Made by a program: the position numbers and the translations under genes. Below are positions 7,528 through 16,609 of a DNA stretch of 57,500 nucleotides, piece after piece. The notes beneath the pieces are model-generated. The model made no database searches and was not told where the DNA came from. It saw only the letters and a list, made by a program, of their open reading frames with translations. This DNA is from Paramagnetospirillum caucaseum (GTDB lineage: Bacteria; Pseudomonadota; Alphaproteobacteria; Rhodospirillales; Magnetospirillaceae), in NCBI RefSeq assembly GCF_000342045.1, contig NZ_AONQ01000023.1, positions 1 through 57,500 of the forward strand. The letters run 5' to 3'. Each line of letters opens with the position of its first letter. Positions within the stretch are counted from its first letter, which is position 1.

Positions 7528-8208
7528 CTATCGCACGATCCGCAGAAGCGAGCGCAGGCGGCCGACGCTTTCCTCGTCGATCAACCCGTCTACCTTCCAG
7601 GGGCGGAAATGGCGCTGGAAGGCGGCGAGCGCCGCCTTGGGGTCGTGGATGTCGTAGCCCACATGGGCGAGGCCGGCCAGCAGCACGTGCTCGGGCGGCA
7701 GTGCGGTCGGCTCGCCGCACGGCCACAGGCCGATGAGGTGGCGCTCGGCCAGTTCGGCCCAAGGGAACAACTCGCCCGGGTCCTGCTTGCGGGTCGGCGC
7801 CACGTCGGAATGGCCGACCACGTTGCGGGCGGGAATGGGATGGCGTTCCAGAATCTCCCGGCACAGGCGGATCAGCGCCTCGATCTGGGCGCCGGGAAAG
7901 GCGCGGTAGCCGAATTCGTGGCCGGGATTGACCAGTTCGATGCCGATGGAGCGGGAATTGACGTCGGCGGCACCGCGCCAGGACGAGGCGCCGGCGTGCC
8001 AGGCCCGCATTTCTTCGGGCACCAGGGCGAAGACGCTTCCGTCCTCCTCGACGACGTAATGGGCGCTGACCTTGGATTCCGCGTCGCATAGCCGGGCCAG
8101 GGCGGCCTCGCCGCTCTCCATGCCGGTATAGTGCAGCACCAGGGTGTCGATGACCGTGCCGGCGGGGCGCGGCTCGAAATTGGGCGAGGGGCGAAGGGCG
8201 ATCGTCAT
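7528..8208 (-). CDS. N-acetylmuramoyl-L-alanine amidase (Amidase_2, AmiD-like)
   Basis: A 226-residue protein. Residues 20-150 form an amidase_2 zinc-peptidase domain: LVLHYTGM (first His ligand), a SAHYVVEEDGSVFALVPEEMRAWHAG segment, and VVGHSDVAPTRKQDPGELF with the last His and Asp. A C-terminal helical peptidoglycan-binding-like region follows (about 175-226). No signal peptide is seen, so it may recycle cell-wall fragments in the cytoplasm like AmpD, or be exported otherwise. ATG 8208 overlaps the stop of the EamA gene (ATGA), indicating translational coupling. Confidence 0.88.
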   Translation of the reverse strand: MTIALRPSPNFEPRPAGTVIDTLVLHYTGMESGEAALARLCDAESKVSAHYVVEEDGSVFALVPEEMRAWHAGASSWRGAADVNSRSIGIELVNPGHEFGYRAFPGAQIEALIRLCREILERHPIPARNVVGHSDVAPTRKQDPGELFPWAELAERHLIGLWPCGEPTALPPEHVLLAGLAHVGYDIHDPKAALAAFQRHFRPWKVDGLIDEESVGRLRSLLRIVR

Positions 8209-9104
8209 GTTCCGGGTTCCGGTTCGTCGGGCCGATGGATGGCGCGGCCGGGCAGCAGTTCCACCACGGCGACGCCCAGCACGGTGAGCGCGCCGCCCAC
8301 CAGCTTGTGCCAGGTCAGCGGCTCGCCCAGCAGCAGCACGCCGCCGGCCAGCCCCACCACCGGCCCCAGCAGGGTGAAGGGCACCACCCGGTTCATGGGA
8401 TGGCGGGCGATGAGGCGATACCACAAAGTATAGGCGATCAGGGTCGAGCCGATAATGGTATAGGCCACGCCGGCCCAGCCCTTGAGGCCGGTGGCGGCCA
8501 GGGCCTCGGCATGGCCGCTTTCGGTGGCCAGGGACAGGCCGAGCAGCATGGGCGCCGCCAGCATGGCCATCCAGCCGTTGAGGGCCAGGGGATTGACCGG
8601 ACCCAGGCGCTTGATCACCACGTTGGCCAGCGCCCAGGCGAAGCCCGAGGCCACCACCGCGACGAAGGGCGTCAGGCGGGGCAGGTGCGGCTCGCCGGCC
8701 AGCAGGGCGACGCCGGCGAAGGACACCATGAGCCCCAGGCTGCGCCAGACTCCCAACACCTCGCCGAAGAACGCCCAGGCCAGGATGGCCGAAAAGGGAA
8801 TGGACAGTTCGATGACGATGGCGGCGGTGGCGGCGTCCATGCCGGCGACGCCGAAGAACATCAGGCCGAAATGACCGACTCCCAGCAGCAGGGCCAGCAG
8901 GGCGATGCCCGGCAACTGGGCGCGGGTCGGGCGGAAGAACGGCGCCAGGACACAGGCGGTGCAGGCGAAACGCAAGGTGGTCAGCATGAAGGGCGGCAGG
9001 GTGGCCAGCGCCGTCTTCACCGCCACGAAGTTGAGGCCCCAGATGGTCACCACCAGGGTGGCCGACGCCCATTCCAGGGGTGTGAGGCGGCTGGGGGCGG
9101 TCAT
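8205..9104 (-). CDS. EamA/DMT-superfamily transporter
   Basis: A 299-residue inner-membrane protein with ten predicted helices in two EamA repeats (first about 12-140, second about 150-285). Recognisable repeat features are TIWGLNFVAVK near the N-terminus and the second-half entry FAWALANVVIKRLG. RhaT/YdcZ-like EamA proteins export amino acids or metabolites; the substrate is not predictable. Start taken at ATG 9104 because earlier residues encode part of the uup end in another frame. It overlaps the amidase gene by 4 bp and follows uup by 16 bp, so the three form one minus-strand operon. Confidence 0.87.
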   Translation of the reverse strand: MTAPSRLTPLEWASATLVVTIWGLNFVAVKTALATLPPFMLTTLRFACTACVLAPFFRPTRAQLPGIALLALLLGVGHFGLMFFGVAGMDAATAAIVIELSIPFSAILAWAFFGEVLGVWRSLGLMVSFAGVALLAGEPHLPRLTPFVAVVASGFAWALANVVIKRLGPVNPLALNGWMAMLAAPMLLGLSLATESGHAEALAATGLKGWAGVAYTIIGSTLIAYTLWYRLIARHPMNRVVPFTLLGPVVGLAGGVLLLGEPLTWHKLVGGALTVLGVAVVELLPGRAIHRPDEPEPGT

Positions 9105-9120
9105 GGTGATGCGGGCGGTG

Positions 9121-10935
9121 TCACTTCCCGCCCGCCTCTTCGCGCTTGGCCTCCAGTTCCAGCCAGCGCACCTCGGCATCGTCCAGTTCGGCCCTGGCCG
9201 TCTCGGCCCGCGAGGCCAGTTTCTGGAAGCGGGCGGCATCCTTGGCATAGAGGGTGGGGTCGGCGAGATCGACTTCCAGCCTGGCGATCTCATCGGTCAG
9301 TTTGTCGATGCGGCCGGGCAACTGGTCCAGTTCCCGCTGCTCGTTGTAGGACAGCTTGGTGCGGGCGGCTTGGGGCTTGGGTTGGGCCTGGGGCTTGGAC
9401 GGCGGCTTGGGGGCGGCGTTGGCCGGCGTCACGGGACGCTGGCGCAGATAGTCGGAATAGCCGCCCACATACTCGGCCACCTCGGCATCACCCTCCACGG
9501 CGATGACGCTGGTCACCAGCCGGTCGAGGAAGTCGCGGTCGTGGCTGACCACCAGCAGGGTGCCGTCGTAATCGGCCAGCACCTCTTCCAGCAGGTCCAG
9601 GGTGTCCATGTCGAGATCGTTGGTGGGCTCGTCGAGGATCAGCAGGTTGGTGGGCTTGGCCAGCAGCTTGGCCAGCAGCAGGCGGTTGCGCTCACCGCCC
9701 GACAGCGCCCGCACCGGGGTGCGGGCCTGGGCCTCGGAGAACAGGAAGTCCTTCATGTAGCCGACCACGTGCTGGGGGCGGCCGCGTACCCAGACATTGT
9801 CGCCGCGCCCGTCGGTCAGGGTGTCCCAGACGCTCTTGTCGGGATCGAGCGCGGTGCGGCGCTGGTCGAAATAGGCGGTTTCCAGGTTGGTGCCCAGGCG
9901 CACCACGCCGCCGTCGGGGGCCAACTCGCCGGTCAGCATGCGCAGCAGGGTGGTCTTGCCGGCGCCGTTGGGGCCGATCAGCCCGACCCGGTCGCCGCGC
10001 AGGATGCGGGTGGAGAAGTCCTGGCAGATGCGCTTGTCGCCGAACGACTTGCTGACGTTCTCCGCCTCGATCACCAGGCGGCCGGAAAGGTCGCCCGAAT
10101 CCGTGGCCAGATTGACCTGGCGGCCGGCGGCCAGCACCTGGGACTTGCGCTCGGCCCGCTCGGAACGCAGGCTCTGCAACGAACGCAGGCGGCCCATGTT
10201 GCGCTTGCGGCGCGCCGTGACGCCGCGGGCCAGCCAGTGCAGTTCCTGGCGCATGCGGGTGTCCATGCGGGCCAGTTCCGCCTCCTCGGCGGCGAAGACC
10301 TCGTCCTGCCAGGCGGGGAATTTGGCGAAGCCGAATTCGGCGCGCCGCACCACGCCCCGCTCCAGCCACAGGGTCTGCTTCGATACCGTTTCCAGGAAGC
10401 GGCGGTCGTGGCTGATCATCACCAGGGCGCCGCCATAGGCCGACAGCCACTCCTCCAGCCACAGGATGGTGGGCAGGTCCAGGTGGTTGGTGGGCTCGTC
10501 CAGCAGCAGGGCGTCGGGCTGGCCAACCAGGGCGCGGGCCAGGGCGGCGCGGCGGCCCTCGCCGCCCGACAGCGCCACCGGATCGCGCGAGCCGTCCATG
10601 CCCATGGCGTCCAGCACCGCCTCGACCCGGTAAAGCTGGTCGCGCTCGGCGGGGGGCAGGCCTTGCATCACGTAATCGGCGATGGTGGGGGCGAGGATGA
10701 TGGGGTCCTGGGGCAGCACGGCGATGGAGGTGCCGGGCTGGACGAAGCGCTCGCCGGAATCGGGGGCGATTTCGCCGGCCAGCACCTTGAGCAGGGTCGA
10801 CTTGCCCGAGCCGTTGCGGCCGACCAGACAGGTCTTGTCGCCCTTGGCGATCCAGGTGGTGACGCCTTCGAACAGCGGCGTGCCGCCGAAGGTCAGACGA
10901 ACGTCGCGCAGCGCGAGGAGGGGAGGAGGAGCCAT
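9121..10935 (-). CDS. uup: ABC-F family ATPase, Uup-like
   Basis: A 604-residue soluble protein with two ATP-binding cassettes and no membrane segments. First: Walker A GRNGSGKST (near residue 40), signature LSGGEGRRAALARAL, Walker [13 protein letters not shown]. Second: [37 protein letters not shown]. The linker carries the basic ABC-F arm region (WLARGVTARRKRNMGRL). After about residue 510 a Pro/Ala/Gln-rich stretch leads into a C-terminal coiled coil (LPGRIDKLTDEIARLEVDL), the feature separating Uup from EttA. Uup acts on ribosomes and influences precise transposon excision. Confidence 0.92.
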   Translation of the reverse strand: MAPPPLLALRDVRLTFGGTPLFEGVTTWIAKGDKTCLVGRNGSGKSTLLKVLAGEIAPDSGERFVQPGTSIAVLPQDPIILAPTIADYVMQGLPPAERDQLYRVEAVLDAMGMDGSRDPVALSGGEGRRAALARALVGQPDALLLDEPTNHLDLPTILWLEEWLSAYGGALVMISHDRRFLETVSKQTLWLERGVVRRAEFGFAKFPAWQDEVFAAEEAELARMDTRMRQELHWLARGVTARRKRNMGRLRSLQSLRSERAERKSQVLAAGRQVNLATDSGDLSGRLVIEAENVSKSFGDKRICQDFSTRILRGDRVGLIGPNGAGKTTLLRMLTGELAPDGGVVRLGTNLETAYFDQRRTALDPDKSVWDTLTDGRGDNVWVRGRPQHVVGYMKDFLFSEAQARTPVRALSGGERNRLLLAKLLAKPTNLLILDEPTNDLDMDTLDLLEEVLADYDGTLLVVSHDRDFLDRLVTSVIAVEGDAEVAEYVGGYSDYLRQRPVTPANAAPKPPSKPQAQPKPQAARTKLSYNEQRELDQLPGRIDKLTDEIARLEVDLADPTLYAKDAARFQKLASRAETARAELDDAEVRWLELEAKREEAGGK

Positions 10936-10966
10936 GCCCGATGGCTACACCCACGGAGCCGCGATG

Positions 10967-11443
10967 TCAAACCGGGGACGCGCCCCGGAACGGGAGCCAG
11001 CTCTGCGATGCCTCCGGCGTGCCGAGGCGGTGATAGCCTTCGCGGATCAGCGAGCCGACCAACTCGGTATCGTCCACCAGAAGATCGTGCATCAGCTCGA
11101 AATAGGCGTCGAGAAAGGCGGGCAGGCTTTCGAAGCCGGTGGGTAGATGTCCGGTCATCACCGTCTGGGCCTGCTTGATCAGGCGGGCATGGCCGCGGCA
11201 ATGCTCGTCCACATGGTCGCCGAAGCGGTCGCGCGGCAGCTTGCGCAGCAATTGCTCCTCGTAGAAGCAATGGGCGACCAGCAGGCGGAAGAAGTCGCGG
11301 CAGAGCGGCAGGATGTCCTCGACGCTGGCGGCCCTTTCCGCCTCGGCCTCGATGCGGGCGGACAGTTCGAGCAGGCGCCGGTGCTCACGGTCGATCCGCT
11401 CGTGCCCCAACGCGAAGTGTTCGGACCAGGCCAGGGTACGCAT
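10967..11443 (-). CDS. Bacteriohemerythrin, single-domain
   Basis: A 158-residue hemerythrin-like protein with the spaced diiron ligands expected for the fold: His21 (IDREHRRL), His58 and Glu62 (HCFYEE), His77/His81/His85 region (HVDEHCRGH), and His119 with Asp124 (MHDLLVDD). Hemerythrins bind O2 through an oxo-bridged diiron site and may serve in oxygen sensing, storage or delivery; such proteins are abundant in microaerophilic magnetotactic alphaproteobacteria. It stands alone with its own promoter region (11444-11648), ending 31 bp before the uup start on the same strand. Confidence 0.88.
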   Translation of the reverse strand: MRTLAWSEHFALGHERIDREHRRLLELSARIEAEAERAASVEDILPLCRDFFRLLVAHCFYEEQLLRKLPRDRFGDHVDEHCRGHARLIKQAQTVMTGHLPTGFESLPAFLDAYFELMHDLLVDDTELVGSLIREGYHRLGTPEASQSWLPFRGASPV

Positions 11444-11585
11444 GAAGCCCTCCTCGGTGTTCCGCGACGCTCCCCAACGCGCGGCCCATCCCTATGGTTT
11501 TCAGTGAAGCATTCCGCCGTCTCCCTGTCCGCCCACGCATTGAATCGTTCTGTAACCCTATCTTCCGCATAGGCATTTAGGCGGC

Positions 11586-11626
11586 GACCCGGGGCAAGGG
11601 ATGGGGTAGCCTGTGGCTACCGGGTC
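11586..11626. promoter_or_regulatory. Nested inverted repeat upstream of the 11649 gene
   Basis: GGTAGCC-TGT-GGCTACC (11605-11621) is a perfect 7-bp dyad nested inside GACCCGG.../...GGGTC arms (11586-11626). It lies 28 bp before the ATG of the small gene at 11649, so it could be an operator or a leader hairpin. No regulator can be named. Confidence 0.4.
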
Positions 11627-11648
11627 ATGGCTTTGAGGATAAGACGCG

Positions 11649-11993
11649 ATGCCCTATGTCAGCCGCGATGCCCAGGGGCGGGTGGTCGGGCTTTTCGAGC
11701 ATGCCGAGGAAACGGCGACGGAGAACCTGCCGGCCAGCCATCCCGACGTGCTGGACTTCCTGTTCCGCGATACCGGCGGCGAGCGCAATTCGGCCCGCTT
11801 CCTGGCCTCGGACCTGGCCTTCATCCGCGTGGTCGAGGATCTGGTGGCGGTGCTGGTGGAAAAGCGGGTGATCGCCTTCACCGACCTTCCCCCCGCCGCC
11901 CAGGACAAGTTGCTGGACCGCCGCTCCATGCGCTCCTACCTGTCGGGCGTGTCGGGGATGTTCTCCGCCGACGAGGAATCCAAGATCATCTGA
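11649..11993 (+). CDS. Conserved hypothetical protein (114 aa)
   Basis: A small cytoplasmic protein opening MPYVSRDAQGRVVGLFEHAEE, a segment seen in short proteobacterial proteins sometimes mislabelled 'tryptophan synthase beta-like'. Residues 40-110 are mostly helical and end DRRSMRSYLSGVSGMF. No catalytic motif, signal peptide or membrane segment is visible. The stop is 4 bp from the convergent end of the first kup gene. Composition matches the neighbours, so it is a native gene of unknown role. Confidence 0.7.
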   Translation: MPYVSRDAQGRVVGLFEHAEETATENLPASHPDVLDFLFRDTGGERNSARFLASDLAFIRVVEDLVAVLVEKRVIAFTDLPPAAQDKLLDRRSMRSYLSGVSGMFSADEESKII

Positions 11994-11997
11994 TCGT

Positions 11998-13890
11998 CTA
12001 CAGCTGGACCTGGATGCCCAGTTCCACCACCCGTCCGGCCGGGATGCGGAAGAAGTCGGTGGCCGCCACGGCGTTGCGGCTCATGATGACGAACAGGCGT
12101 TCGCGCCATTCCGGCATCTCGGGATGGGTGGAGGGCACCAGCGTCTCGCGGCCCAGGAAGAACGAGGTGTCCATCATCTCGAATTCCAGGCCGAACGCCT
12201 TGCACAGGCGCAGCACCTTGGGAATGTCAGGCTCCTGGAAGAAGCCGTAGCGCACCGTGATGCGGTAGAAGCCCTCGGCCAGTCCCTCGACCACCAGCCG
12301 GTCGCGGGCCGGGACGCGGGGGATGTCCTCGGTGATCACCGTCAGGAACACCACCCGCTGGTGCAGCACCTTGTTGTGCTTCAGGTTGTGCAGCAGGGCG
12401 ATAGGCACCGTGTCGGTGCCGCCGGTCATGAACACCGAGGTGCCGCGCACCCTGAGGATGTTGCTGGAATCCTTCTGCTGCTGCATGAACATGTCGAGCG
12501 GCATGGCGCCGTCGGCCAGCCGCCGCGCCAGGATTTCCCGGCCCTTGCGCCAGGTGGCCATCAGCAGCAGCATGCCGAAGCCCACCGCCAGCGGGAACCA
12601 GCCGCCATGGGTGACCTTCAGCAGGTTGGCGCCCAGGAAGCCCAGATCCACCGCCAGGAACACGGTGCCCAGCACGATGCACAGCCACAGCGGCCAGTTC
12701 CACGCGCGGCGGGCCACCACCAGCGCCAGGACGGTGGTGGCGGCCATGGTGCCGGTCACCGCGATGCCGTAGGCGGCGGCCAGATTGCTCGAACTCTTGA
12801 AGCCGACCACCAGGACGACGATGCCGAGCAGCAGGCCCCAATTGGCGCGCGGCACGTAAATCTGCCCCTCTTCCTCGTCGGACAGGTGGCGGATATCCAG
12901 GCGCGGCGAATAGCCCAGCTGCACCGCCTGGCGCGACAGGGAGAAGATGCCGGCGATCACCGCCTGCGACGCGATCACCGTGGCCAGGATGGACAGCAGC
13001 ACCATGGGATAGAGCGCCCAGCCCGGCGCCAGCAGGTAGAAGGGATTCCTCGCCGCTTCCGGGCTTTCCAGGATCAGCGCCGCCTGGCCGAAATAGTTCA
13101 GCACCAAGGCGGGCAGCACCAGGGTGAACCACGCCGCCTGGATGGGCCGCTTGCCGAAGCGGCCCATGTCGGCATAGAGCGCCTCGCCGCCGGTCACCGC
13201 CAGCACCACCACGCCCAGGACCATGACGCTCAGCCAGCCGTGGGTCGCCAGGAAGACGGCACCGCGGACCGGGTCGAAGGCCGCCAGGATGGCCGGATGC
13301 TCCATGATCTGGGCCAGGCCCAGCAGGCCGATGATCAGGAACCACGCCACCATCACCGGGCCGAACAGGCGGTCCATCAGCTCTGTGTTGCGGTTCTGGA
13401 TGGCGAACAGCGCCACCAGCACCACCAGGGTCAGGGGAACGACGAAGGGGGCGAAGGCCGGACTGCCCACCTCCAGTCCCTCCACCGCCGCCAGCACCGA
13501 TATCGCCGGGGTGATCATGCCGTCGCCGATGAACAGGGCGGCGCCGAATAGGCCGAGCGCCACCAGCGGCCCGACCATCCCCCGGTCGCCGCCGGTGGCG
13601 CGCACCGCCAGGGCCAGCAGGGCGAGGACGCCGCCCTCTCCCCGGTTGTCGGCCCGCATGACGAACAGCAGGTATTTGAGGGTGACCACCAGGATGATGG
13701 CCCAGAACACCAGCGACGCGATGCCGATGACGTTTTCGGGGGAGGACGGAATGCCGTGATTGGGGTCAAAGCATTCCTTCAGCGTGTAGAGCGGGCTGGT
13801 GCCGATATCACCGAACACCACGCCGATGGCGGCCAGCGACAGGCCGCCCAGACGTTTGAAATCGGTTTTTTCGGAGGGCGCGGCTTCCAT
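11998..13890 (-). CDS. kup: Kup-type potassium uptake transporter (downstream copy)
   Basis: A 630-residue protein with the KUP/HAK/KT family start GLSLAAIGVVFGDIGTSPLYTLKECF (residues 15-40), about twelve membrane helices to residue 430, and a C-terminal cytoplasmic region ending VVELGIQVQL, the usual family terminus. Kup proteins take up K+ with protons across the inner membrane. The start ATG 13890 lies 3 bp after the stop of a second kup gene, so the two form an operon with this one distal. Both copies look intact, so they may differ in affinity or form a mixed dimer. Confidence 0.93.
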   Translation of the reverse strand: MEAAPSEKTDFKRLGGLSLAAIGVVFGDIGTSPLYTLKECFDPNHGIPSSPENVIGIASLVFWAIILVVTLKYLLFVMRADNRGEGGVLALLALAVRATGGDRGMVGPLVALGLFGAALFIGDGMITPAISVLAAVEGLEVGSPAFAPFVVPLTLVVLVALFAIQNRNTELMDRLFGPVMVAWFLIIGLLGLAQIMEHPAILAAFDPVRGAVFLATHGWLSVMVLGVVVLAVTGGEALYADMGRFGKRPIQAAWFTLVLPALVLNYFGQAALILESPEAARNPFYLLAPGWALYPMVLLSILATVIASQAVIAGIFSLSRQAVQLGYSPRLDIRHLSDEEEGQIYVPRANWGLLLGIVVLVVGFKSSSNLAAAYGIAVTGTMAATTVLALVVARRAWNWPLWLCIVLGTVFLAVDLGFLGANLLKVTHGGWFPLAVGFGMLLLMATWRKGREILARRLADGAMPLDMFMQQQKDSSNILRVRGTSVFMTGGTDTVPIALLHNLKHNKVLHQRVVFLTVITEDIPRVPARDRLVVEGLAEGFYRITVRYGFFQEPDIPKVLRLCKAFGLEFEMMDTSFFLGRETLVPSTHPEMPEWRERLFVIMSRNAVAATDFFRIPAGRVVELGIQVQL

Positions 13891-13893
13891 CGT

Positions 13894-15783
13894 CTAGATC
13901 TCGATCTGGCTGCCCAGCTCGACGACGCGATTGCTGGGGAGATGGAAGAAGTCCATGGCGCTGGTGGCCATGCGCGCCAGGGTGGCGAACAGGGTGTCGC
14001 GCAGCCCCTTGAGGCCCGGTTTCTCGGTGGGCAACAGGGTTTCGCGCGAGACGAAATAGGACACCGACATGGGTTCGTAGAAGAAGCCCAACTGGTCGGT
14101 GCGGGCATGGGCCAGCGCCTTGGGGATGTTGGGGCTCTCCATGAAGCCGTAGCGCAGGAACACCCTGTGGAAGTTGGGCGCCAGCAGACGGTTTTCCAGC
14201 CGCTGGTCCTCGGGCACGAAGGGTACTTCCTCCACCACCACGGTCAGCAGCACCACGCGCTCGTGGACGATCTTGTTGTGCTTCATGTTGTGCAGGAGGG
14301 CGATGGGCACGCCCTCGGAGGTGCCGGTCAGGAACACGGCGGTTCCCGGCACGCGCGGCACCCGGTCCGACAGCGAGGCGAGGAAATCCTCCACCGGCAG
14401 GGCGTCGGCCTTCAGGCGGGCCATCAGCCGCTTGCGGCCGTCCTTCCAGGTGATCAGCAGGGTGAAGATCAGGCCGCCGATCACCAGCGGGAACCAGCCG
14501 CCGTCGGGAATCTTGACCGAATTGGCCAGGAAGAACGCCAGATCCACCACCAGGAAGCCGCCGACCATGATCTTGACCTTGCGGGGATTCCACTTCCAGA
14601 TCAGCAGCATCACCGTGCCGACCAGCAGGGCGTCGATGACCATGGTGCCGGTCACCGCCACGCCGTAGGCGGCGGCTAGGTTGCTCGACGTCTTGAAGCC
14701 CAGGACCAGGGCCATGACCATGACCATCAGCAGCCAGTTGACGAAGGGCAGGTAGATCTGGCCCATCTCCTCTTCCGAGGTGTGGATGATCTCCATGCGC
14801 GGCAGGAAGCCCAGCTGGATGGCCTGGCGGGTCACCGAGAAGGCGCCCGAGATCACCGCCTGCGAGGCGATCACCGTCGCCAGGGTGGCCAGGATCACCA
14901 GCGGCACGGCCATGGAGGCCGGGGCCATGTTGAAGAACGGGTTGGCGATGGCTTCGGGGTGGGCGATCAGCAGGGCGCCCTGGCCGAAATAGTTCAGGAT
15001 CAGGGCCGGCAGCACCAGCAGGTACCAGGCCAGCCGGATGGGCAGGCGGCCGAAATGGCCCATGTCGGTGTAAAGCGCCTCGGCCCCCGTCACCGCCAGC
15101 ACCACCGAGCCCAGCGCCAGGAAGGCGTGCCAGCCCTCGCGGAACAGGAACGAGATGGCGTAGTGGGGGGAAAGCGCCGCCAGCACGCTGGGCGCGTGCG
15201 CCATGTTGCGGATGCCCAGGATGGCCAGCGTCAGGAACCATACCAGCATGACCGGGCCGAACATCTTGCCCACCAGATCGGTGCCGTGGCTCTGGATGGC
15301 GAACAGGCTGAACAGGATGCCGAGCGTCAGGGGCACGATCCATTGCGACAGGTGGGGGGCGGCCACCTGGATACCCTCCATGGCCGACAGCACCGAGATG
15401 GCCGGGGTGATGATGGAATCGCCGTAGAACAGGGCGGCGGCGAAGATGCCGAGCGCGCTGACCATCAGGGACAGGCGGCGGTTCTTCTCGGCGGCGTGGC
15501 TGACCAGGGCCAGCAGGGCCAGCGAGCCGCCCTCGCCCCGGTTGTCGGCGCGCATGATGATGATGACGTACTTGAACGAGACGATGATGGTCACCGCCCA
15601 GAACACCAGGGACAGAACGCCCAGGATGTTGCCGCGATCCATGGCCAGGGCCGAGTGGCCGCCGAAGGTTTCCTTCATGGCATAGAGCGGGCTGGTGCCG
15701 ATGTCGCCGAACACCACCCCGACGGCGGCGAGCATCAGACCGGCGACGTTGCGGGACTTTCCGTCTCCGCCGTGGGCCGTCAT
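13894..15783 (-). CDS. kup: Kup-type potassium uptake transporter (upstream copy)
   Basis: A 629-residue paralogue of the adjacent protein. Start chosen at ATG 15783 (MTAHGGDGKSRNVAGL) behind an AAGGGGG ribosome site; the longer open frame upstream only shadows the sirtuin gene. It has the family motif LMLAAVGVVFGDIGTSPLYAMKE, twelve hydrophobic helices and the terminal VVELGSQIEI. The first gene of the kup pair; its promoter must lie in the 55 bp separating it from the end of the sirtuin gene or further upstream. An inverted TATCAG/CTGATA pair (around 15783-15826) is the only leader structure seen; nothing like a c-di-AMP riboswitch fits in that space. Confidence 0.93.
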   Translation of the reverse strand: MTAHGGDGKSRNVAGLMLAAVGVVFGDIGTSPLYAMKETFGGHSALAMDRGNILGVLSLVFWAVTIIVSFKYVIIIMRADNRGEGGSLALLALVSHAAEKNRRLSLMVSALGIFAAALFYGDSIITPAISVLSAMEGIQVAAPHLSQWIVPLTLGILFSLFAIQSHGTDLVGKMFGPVMLVWFLTLAILGIRNMAHAPSVLAALSPHYAISFLFREGWHAFLALGSVVLAVTGAEALYTDMGHFGRLPIRLAWYLLVLPALILNYFGQGALLIAHPEAIANPFFNMAPASMAVPLVILATLATVIASQAVISGAFSVTRQAIQLGFLPRMEIIHTSEEEMGQIYLPFVNWLLMVMVMALVLGFKTSSNLAAAYGVAVTGTMVIDALLVGTVMLLIWKWNPRKVKIMVGGFLVVDLAFFLANSVKIPDGGWFPLVIGGLIFTLLITWKDGRKRLMARLKADALPVEDFLASLSDRVPRVPGTAVFLTGTSEGVPIALLHNMKHNKIVHERVVLLTVVVEEVPFVPEDQRLENRLLAPNFHRVFLRYGFMESPNIPKALAHARTDQLGFFYEPMSVSYFVSRETLLPTEKPGLKGLRDTLFATLARMATSAMDFFHLPSNRVVELGSQIEI

Positions 15784-15838
15784 ATCAGGTGTCCCCCTTA
15801 GACATTGGGCCACATGGCTACTGATATCGCGCGCAGAG

Positions 15839-16561
15839 TCAAGAGCGGTCAGCGGACAGCAGCTCTTCCACAAAGGCAGGGACCAGCCGGGAGGCCGGTC
15901 CCAGGCGGGTTTCACGGAACAGGGAGGCGCCCTCCGAGGGCTCGAGATTGAGCTCTGCCGTGTGGGCGCGCCCCTGGGCGCGGACCGTCTGGACGAAGCC
16001 GGCCGCCGGGTAGACGTGGCCCGAGGTGCCGATGGAGACGAACAGGGCGCACGCCTCCAGCGCTTCGAAGATGCGCTCCATGTCCAGCGGCATCTCGCCG
16101 AACCACACCACATGGGGGCGGAGCGTGCCAAGGCGGTGGCAGTCGGGGCATTTGTCCCCGACCTCTACGTCAGCGGTCCAGGCGAAGGGCCGGGCACATT
16201 TCTGGCAGCGTATCTTCAGCAACTCGCCGTGCATGTGGATCAGGTTTTCCGACCCGGCCCGCTCGTGCAGGTCGTCGATGTTCTGGGTGACGATCAGCAC
16301 CTCGCCCGGCCATTCCCTTTCCAGCCGGGCCAGGGCGGCGTGGGCCGGGTTGGGACGGATGCCGCCTTCCACCAGGTTGCGCCGCCGGGTGTTGTAGAAG
16401 GCCTGGACCTTGGCCGGGTCGCGGCGGAAGGCGTCGGGGGTGGCCACGTCCTCGAGGCGCACCCTGGACCAGATACCGTCCTTGTCGCGGAAGGTGTCCA
16501 GGCCGAATTCCTTGGAAATCCCGGCCCCGGTCAGGATGACGATGCTTCCCTTTCCAGCCAT
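15839..16561 (-). CDS. cobB: NAD-dependent protein deacylase, sirtuin (CobB-like class III)
   Basis: A 240-residue Sir2 protein. Visible motifs: NAD-binding GAGISKEFGLDTFR near residue 12, TQNIDDLHERAG near 95, catalytic His in HMHGELLKIRC near 110, zinc Cys pairs (CQKC and CPDC), and GTSGHVYPAAGF for ribose binding. The FYNTRRRNL segment has the Tyr and Arg of the YxxR motif that marks class III sirtuins with desuccinylase/demalonylase preference. It removes acyl groups from protein lysines in the cytoplasm. Divergent from the phosphatase gene at 16610 with 48 bp between. Confidence 0.93.
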   Translation of the reverse strand: MAGKGSIVILTGAGISKEFGLDTFRDKDGIWSRVRLEDVATPDAFRRDPAKVQAFYNTRRRNLVEGGIRPNPAHAALARLEREWPGEVLIVTQNIDDLHERAGSENLIHMHGELLKIRCQKCARPFAWTADVEVGDKCPDCHRLGTLRPHVVWFGEMPLDMERIFEALEACALFVSIGTSGHVYPAAGFVQTVRAQGRAHTAELNLEPSEGASLFRETRLGPASRLVPAFVEELLSADRS

Positions 16562-16609
16562 GGCGCGATCCCTCTATAGTGCCGGTCAACGAAAAGCCAG
16601 GAAGCCGCC

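Noticed and set aside
15784-15838. c-di-AMP or potassium riboswitch upstream of kup
   Set aside because: Only 55 bp are free and no ydaO or kimA-type core is visible.
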